DNA of 64,000 nucleotides from Gp1-AA145 sp963757135. GTDB taxonomy: Bacteria > Acidobacteriota > Terriglobia > Terriglobales > Acidobacteriaceae. Positions within the stretch are counted from its first letter, which is position 1; each line of letters begins with the position of its first letter. Shown here one piece after another: positions 61,892 through 64,000 of the stretch. The DNA lies in the NCBI GenBank assembly GCA_963757135.1, contig CAVWQE010000013.1, positions 1 to 64,000 of the forward strand, written 5' to 3'. The notes under the pieces were generated by a model. That model ran no database searches. It had not been told where the DNA came from and saw nothing but the letters and a program-made list of their open reading frames with translations. Position numbers and translations under genes: made by a program.

Positions 61892-62311
61892 ACTCTCTAC
61901 AGGGCACCCCGTGCGACCTGCTCGCGATAGTTAAACGACAGGAAGAAACTCAGATGCTCAGGTGTTTTTTTGATGCAGAGATTTGCATTCTCGTAAGTCC
62001 GAGCTTCACGAAAAATGCCAGTACCAGACGAAGCCCGGGATGGGTGGCCACCTTTGTATCTTCGTCTTCACTTTTGAACGACCAGGATTATGCTGCGTTT
62101 CGGCGGAGAGGCCGTCCCAGCCGATGGGAGCAAATGGAAACGCTGGCTGATCGCCGGCACGCCTTGTCGTCGGAAAAATTCCTGGTGGAGAGAGAGAGAG
62201 AGAGAGAGATTCGAATCCGCTCTGAAACGTAAATCTAAAAAACGCAGGGTGACGGATGGCACACAAAAACTCAGAAATCGGAGTTAAACCCACAAACTAG
62301 TCGCAAATGCG
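61892..62311. other. 420-bp gap with a GA microsatellite
   Basis: No gene is supported. The gap holds an (AG)-rich simple repeat at 62188-62209 and short open frames with atypical composition. It contains the promoter of the minus-strand methyltransferase near 61892-61950, not identified in detail. Confidence 0.4.
62188..62209. repeat. (GA)11 microsatellite
   Basis: Eleven uninterrupted GA units. Perfect dinucleotide tracts of this length are uncommon in bacteria and prone to slippage. Confidence 0.95.
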
Positions 62312-63529
62312 CTACTTCCTGCGCCAAGTCTGGCCGCCATCAGAGGTCATCCAGGTTTCGCCATTCGAGGTGATGATGGCGCCAGTTTCGGGATCGGAAA
62401 ATTCAATGTGGCTGACATCCGATTGCAGTTTCTCTCCCGCCGTGGCGGGAACTACCTTCGCCCAGGTCAGCCCGGAATCGGTCGAGTGATAAAGGGCGCC
62501 TGCTGCGCCGCCGACCCACACCTGAGCTCCGGAAGAGAAGACGGCGCGAAACCCGGTGCCATTGCCGCCGACTGCTACGCTCTGCCACGTCTTGCCGGAG
62601 TCGAATGAACGCCGCACCGCACCCTCAACAGATAGTTGCCACTGAGTTACTGGCAGGGCGTGTGTTTTCATAAAGGCGCCATTTTGCTTGAACGCCTGCA
62701 GGTCATTTTGCGAAGCATCCGCCATTGCTGATCCAGTTCCGACTGCCTGCTCGCGTTTGGTTTGCACTACCGGAGTTTCTGATGTGACTTCGACGCTCTC
62801 GCTGGTTGCGCTCGGCATGTCCTTGGCGGCAACCCTATTTTCCGCCACGTGACCTGCAACAGCACCGGCGGCGGATGGAGCATTTGCGGAAGCCTGATCG
62901 TCCCGCTGCTTGATTTTTTTGTCGACCTGGGCAATCAGGCCGTTCGCATCCGTTCCTGATGCCTCGCCGGCAGTTTCCCTTTCATTCAGAACCCTCACCT
63001 GCCCGCTTTCATCAAAGCGCATGTCCGCTTGTGGTTTCGCGGTCATGTGCTTTTCTGCTGGTCTGGTCTTGGTGGACGCCGCCGACAACTGTTTTGGAGC
63101 GGCTGGAGGTTCCGCGTTGCGCACAGAATCAAATTCCAGCGGGGCTTTCTTTTCTGCCAGTTTGTCGTCATACGCTGGCGTCGGTTGCTGAGAGGCCTTT
63201 TGCTTCCCAAGGAAAAAATCGTGCCGCGTGATAAACAGTCCTCCGGCAACAATCACCAGCGATGCGGCTACGGCCCCCCAGCGCAAAACAAAATGTGTGA
63301 TTCGGTTTGGCCGATAAACCACCGCCGGCTGCGTCGTAGCCAGATCCGGCTGTGCAAGATAGAGAATTTCCCGGCAATCGGCACAGGCCGCCAGGTGTTC
63401 GACAATCTGCTGTCGCTCCGGATGCCCGAGCGCAATTCCCGAAAACGCCGCCAGCGCATCGGCGCCGGGGTGTGGCCCCACGGGCTGCCGCTTCAACCCT
63501 TCCGAAACGAGTTTGTTCAGACGGTCCAT
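62312..63529 (-). CDS. Anti-sigma factor with a C-terminal Ycf48/BNR-like sensor domain
   Basis: A 405-residue membrane protein. The cytoplasmic N-terminus carries a zinc-finger anti-sigma motif H-x3-C-x2-C (His45, Cys49, Cys52 in VEHLAACADCREIL); one membrane helix follows (about 83-101, WGAVAASLVIVAGGLFI). The periplasmic part begins with a low-complexity Ala/Lys/Thr-rich region (to about 295) and ends in a Ycf48-like module of three repeats with S-x-DSGKTW, STDSGLTW and SDGGQTW. ATG 63529 is chosen because it starts seven bases after the sigma-factor stop and just precedes the domain; a longer in-frame start at 63640 would overlap the sigma gene. Confidence 0.85.
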   Translation of the reverse strand: MDRLNKLVSEGLKRQPVGPHPGADALAAFSGIALGHPERQQIVEHLAACADCREILYLAQPDLATTQPAVVYRPNRITHFVLRWGAVAASLVIVAGGLFITRHDFFLGKQKASQQPTPAYDDKLAEKKAPLEFDSVRNAEPPAAPKQLSAASTKTRPAEKHMTAKPQADMRFDESGQVRVLNERETAGEASGTDANGLIAQVDKKIKQRDDQASANAPSAAGAVAGHVAENRVAAKDMPSATSESVEVTSETPVVQTKREQAVGTGSAMADASQNDLQAFKQNGAFMKTHALPVTQWQLSVEGAVRRSFDSGKTWQSVAVGGNGTGFRAVFSSGAQVWVGGAAGALYHSTDSGLTWAKVVPATAGEKLQSDVSHIEFSDPETGAIITSNGETWMTSDGGQTWRRK

Positions 63530-63536
63530 CAGTTGG

Positions 63537-64000
63537 CTAAGTTCCTCGCTCCCCCGCTTTGGCTCCCTTTTTAGAGAACGCGCCAGTGACCGAATCTTGC
63601 GCCAGGCTGGAACGTAAATCCAGAGCCATATCGCGGACATCGGCGTCGAGGGCTTCCTCGGCCTGGCGGCGGCTCATGCCATAGCCAATCAGGTTCTTAG
63701 TGATCTGCTTGCGAAGGGATTTGGTCAGCTTTTCGACTTTGCGGCTGATCGTCGATTCGTGCACCGACAGACTACGGGCAATCTCTGCCAAGGTGCGCCG
63801 GTCCAAAAAATAAGAGGCCAGCACAAAGCGGTCTTCTGCCTCTAGTGCCCGCAGCGCATCGTGCGTGGCACGCTCCAGCAGGGGATCGGCCGCCGGCGTA
63901 GGCTCCACGTTCGCGGCTGCGTACTGCACACCTTCCTCTGATTCTTCGTCGAGGCTGACCAAGCGGCGCTGTTTGCGATAAGTGTTGACGTATTCCTGAG
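63537..64000 (-). CDS. ECF-type RNA polymerase sigma factor (C-terminal part)
   Basis: The gene runs off the window end; about 154 codons are present. The visible part ends region 2/3 linker sequence (QEYVNTYRKQRRLVSLDEES) and contains region 4 (ALRALEAEDRFVLASYFLDR, then the helix-turn-helix TLAEIARSLSVHESTISRKV). The C-terminus extends about 60 residues past the HTH (LIGYGMSRRQAEEALDADVR), longer than usual. It is followed directly by its presumed anti-sigma factor. Assignment to an ECF subgroup is not possible from the part seen. Confidence 0.85.
   Translation of the reverse strand, partial: QEYVNTYRKQRRLVSLDEESEEGVQYAAANVEPTPAADPLLERATHDALRALEAEDRFVLASYFLDRRTLAEIARSLSVHESTISRKVEKLTKSLRKQITKNLIGYGMSRRQAEEALDADVRDMALDLRSSLAQDSVTGAFSKKGAKAGERGT

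Noticed and set aside
62061..62240. A small RNA or tRNA-like fold near the GA tract
   Set aside because: No consistent stem set or conserved RNA motif could be built by eye.

Overview
The window reads as one stretch of a free-living, moderately GC-rich Gram-negative chromosome, most likely an Acidobacteriota (Terriglobia, Koribacter/Sulfotelmatobacter-like) soil bacterium. This placement is an inference from gene content (pectin/uronate use, GH57-DUF3536, PYROXD2-like tandem pair, TPR/Ycf48 proteins, abundant TTG/GTG starts with strong GGAGG sites) and from the many small interspersed intergenic repeats; no 16S or marker search was possible.

Layout. 1-3.6 kb: end of a tRNA (probably Thr), a secreted TPR protein and a DHA2 drug-efflux permease. 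3.8-9.5 kb: a pectin/uronate catabolic block (Asp-nucleophile alpha/beta hydrolase, KduI/IolB-family isomerase, hexuronate MFS permease, KduD dehydrogenase, secreted cupin, GH105 hydrolase). 9.6-14.5 kb: tRNA-Met with a duplicated 3' end, a GH57 glycosidase, and an unusual papain-protease/lipase-like fusion. 14.9-25.3 kb: a Wzx/Wzy-type exopolysaccharide locus (chain-length regulator, polymerase/ligase, flippase, three glycosyltransferases, methyltransferase, priming transferase, GalE). 25.3-31.0 kb: a minus-strand four-gene operon joining a secreted protein, a solute-binding protein, an NtrY-like kinase and a sigma-54 activator. 31.2-32.7 kb: SPFH protein with a 52-residue membrane peptide. 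32.9-36.7 kb: trehalose synthase, glycosyltransferase and MscS-like channel, which look like an osmoadaptation operon. 36.7-44.7 kb (minus): Gfo/Idh oxidoreductase, PilT-like ATPase, TPR protein, queC-queE-queD, DinG helicase. 44.8-48.7 kb: Der GTPase with a very long linker, a frameshifted alpha/beta hydrolase, a GcvT-like protein. 48.9-54.2 kb: an ETR1-like (ethylene/copper-binding type) histidine kinase with its response regulator, and two tandem PYROXD2-like oxidoreductases. 54.2-55.9 kb: a repeat-rich zone around a purU gene with two compensating frameshifts. 55.9-64 kb: an unrecognised 501-residue protein, LolC/E-type permease, MFS exporter, thioredoxin, methyltransferase, and a sigma / anti-sigma pair running off the window end.

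The main unexplained signal is non-coding. At least seven gene boundaries carry arrays built from degenerate words of about seven bases, a different word at each place, several folding as inverted arms. There are also a 132-bp element with perfect 13-bp terminal inverted repeats, a 117-bp tandem repeat whose 33-base core recurs beside the tRNA-Met gene, and pieces resembling these repeats inside the coding linker of Der. Other points to follow up are the ETR1-like kinase, the papain-lipase fusion, the solute-binding-protein/two-component operon, and the anti-sigma factor carrying a Ycf48-like sensor domain.
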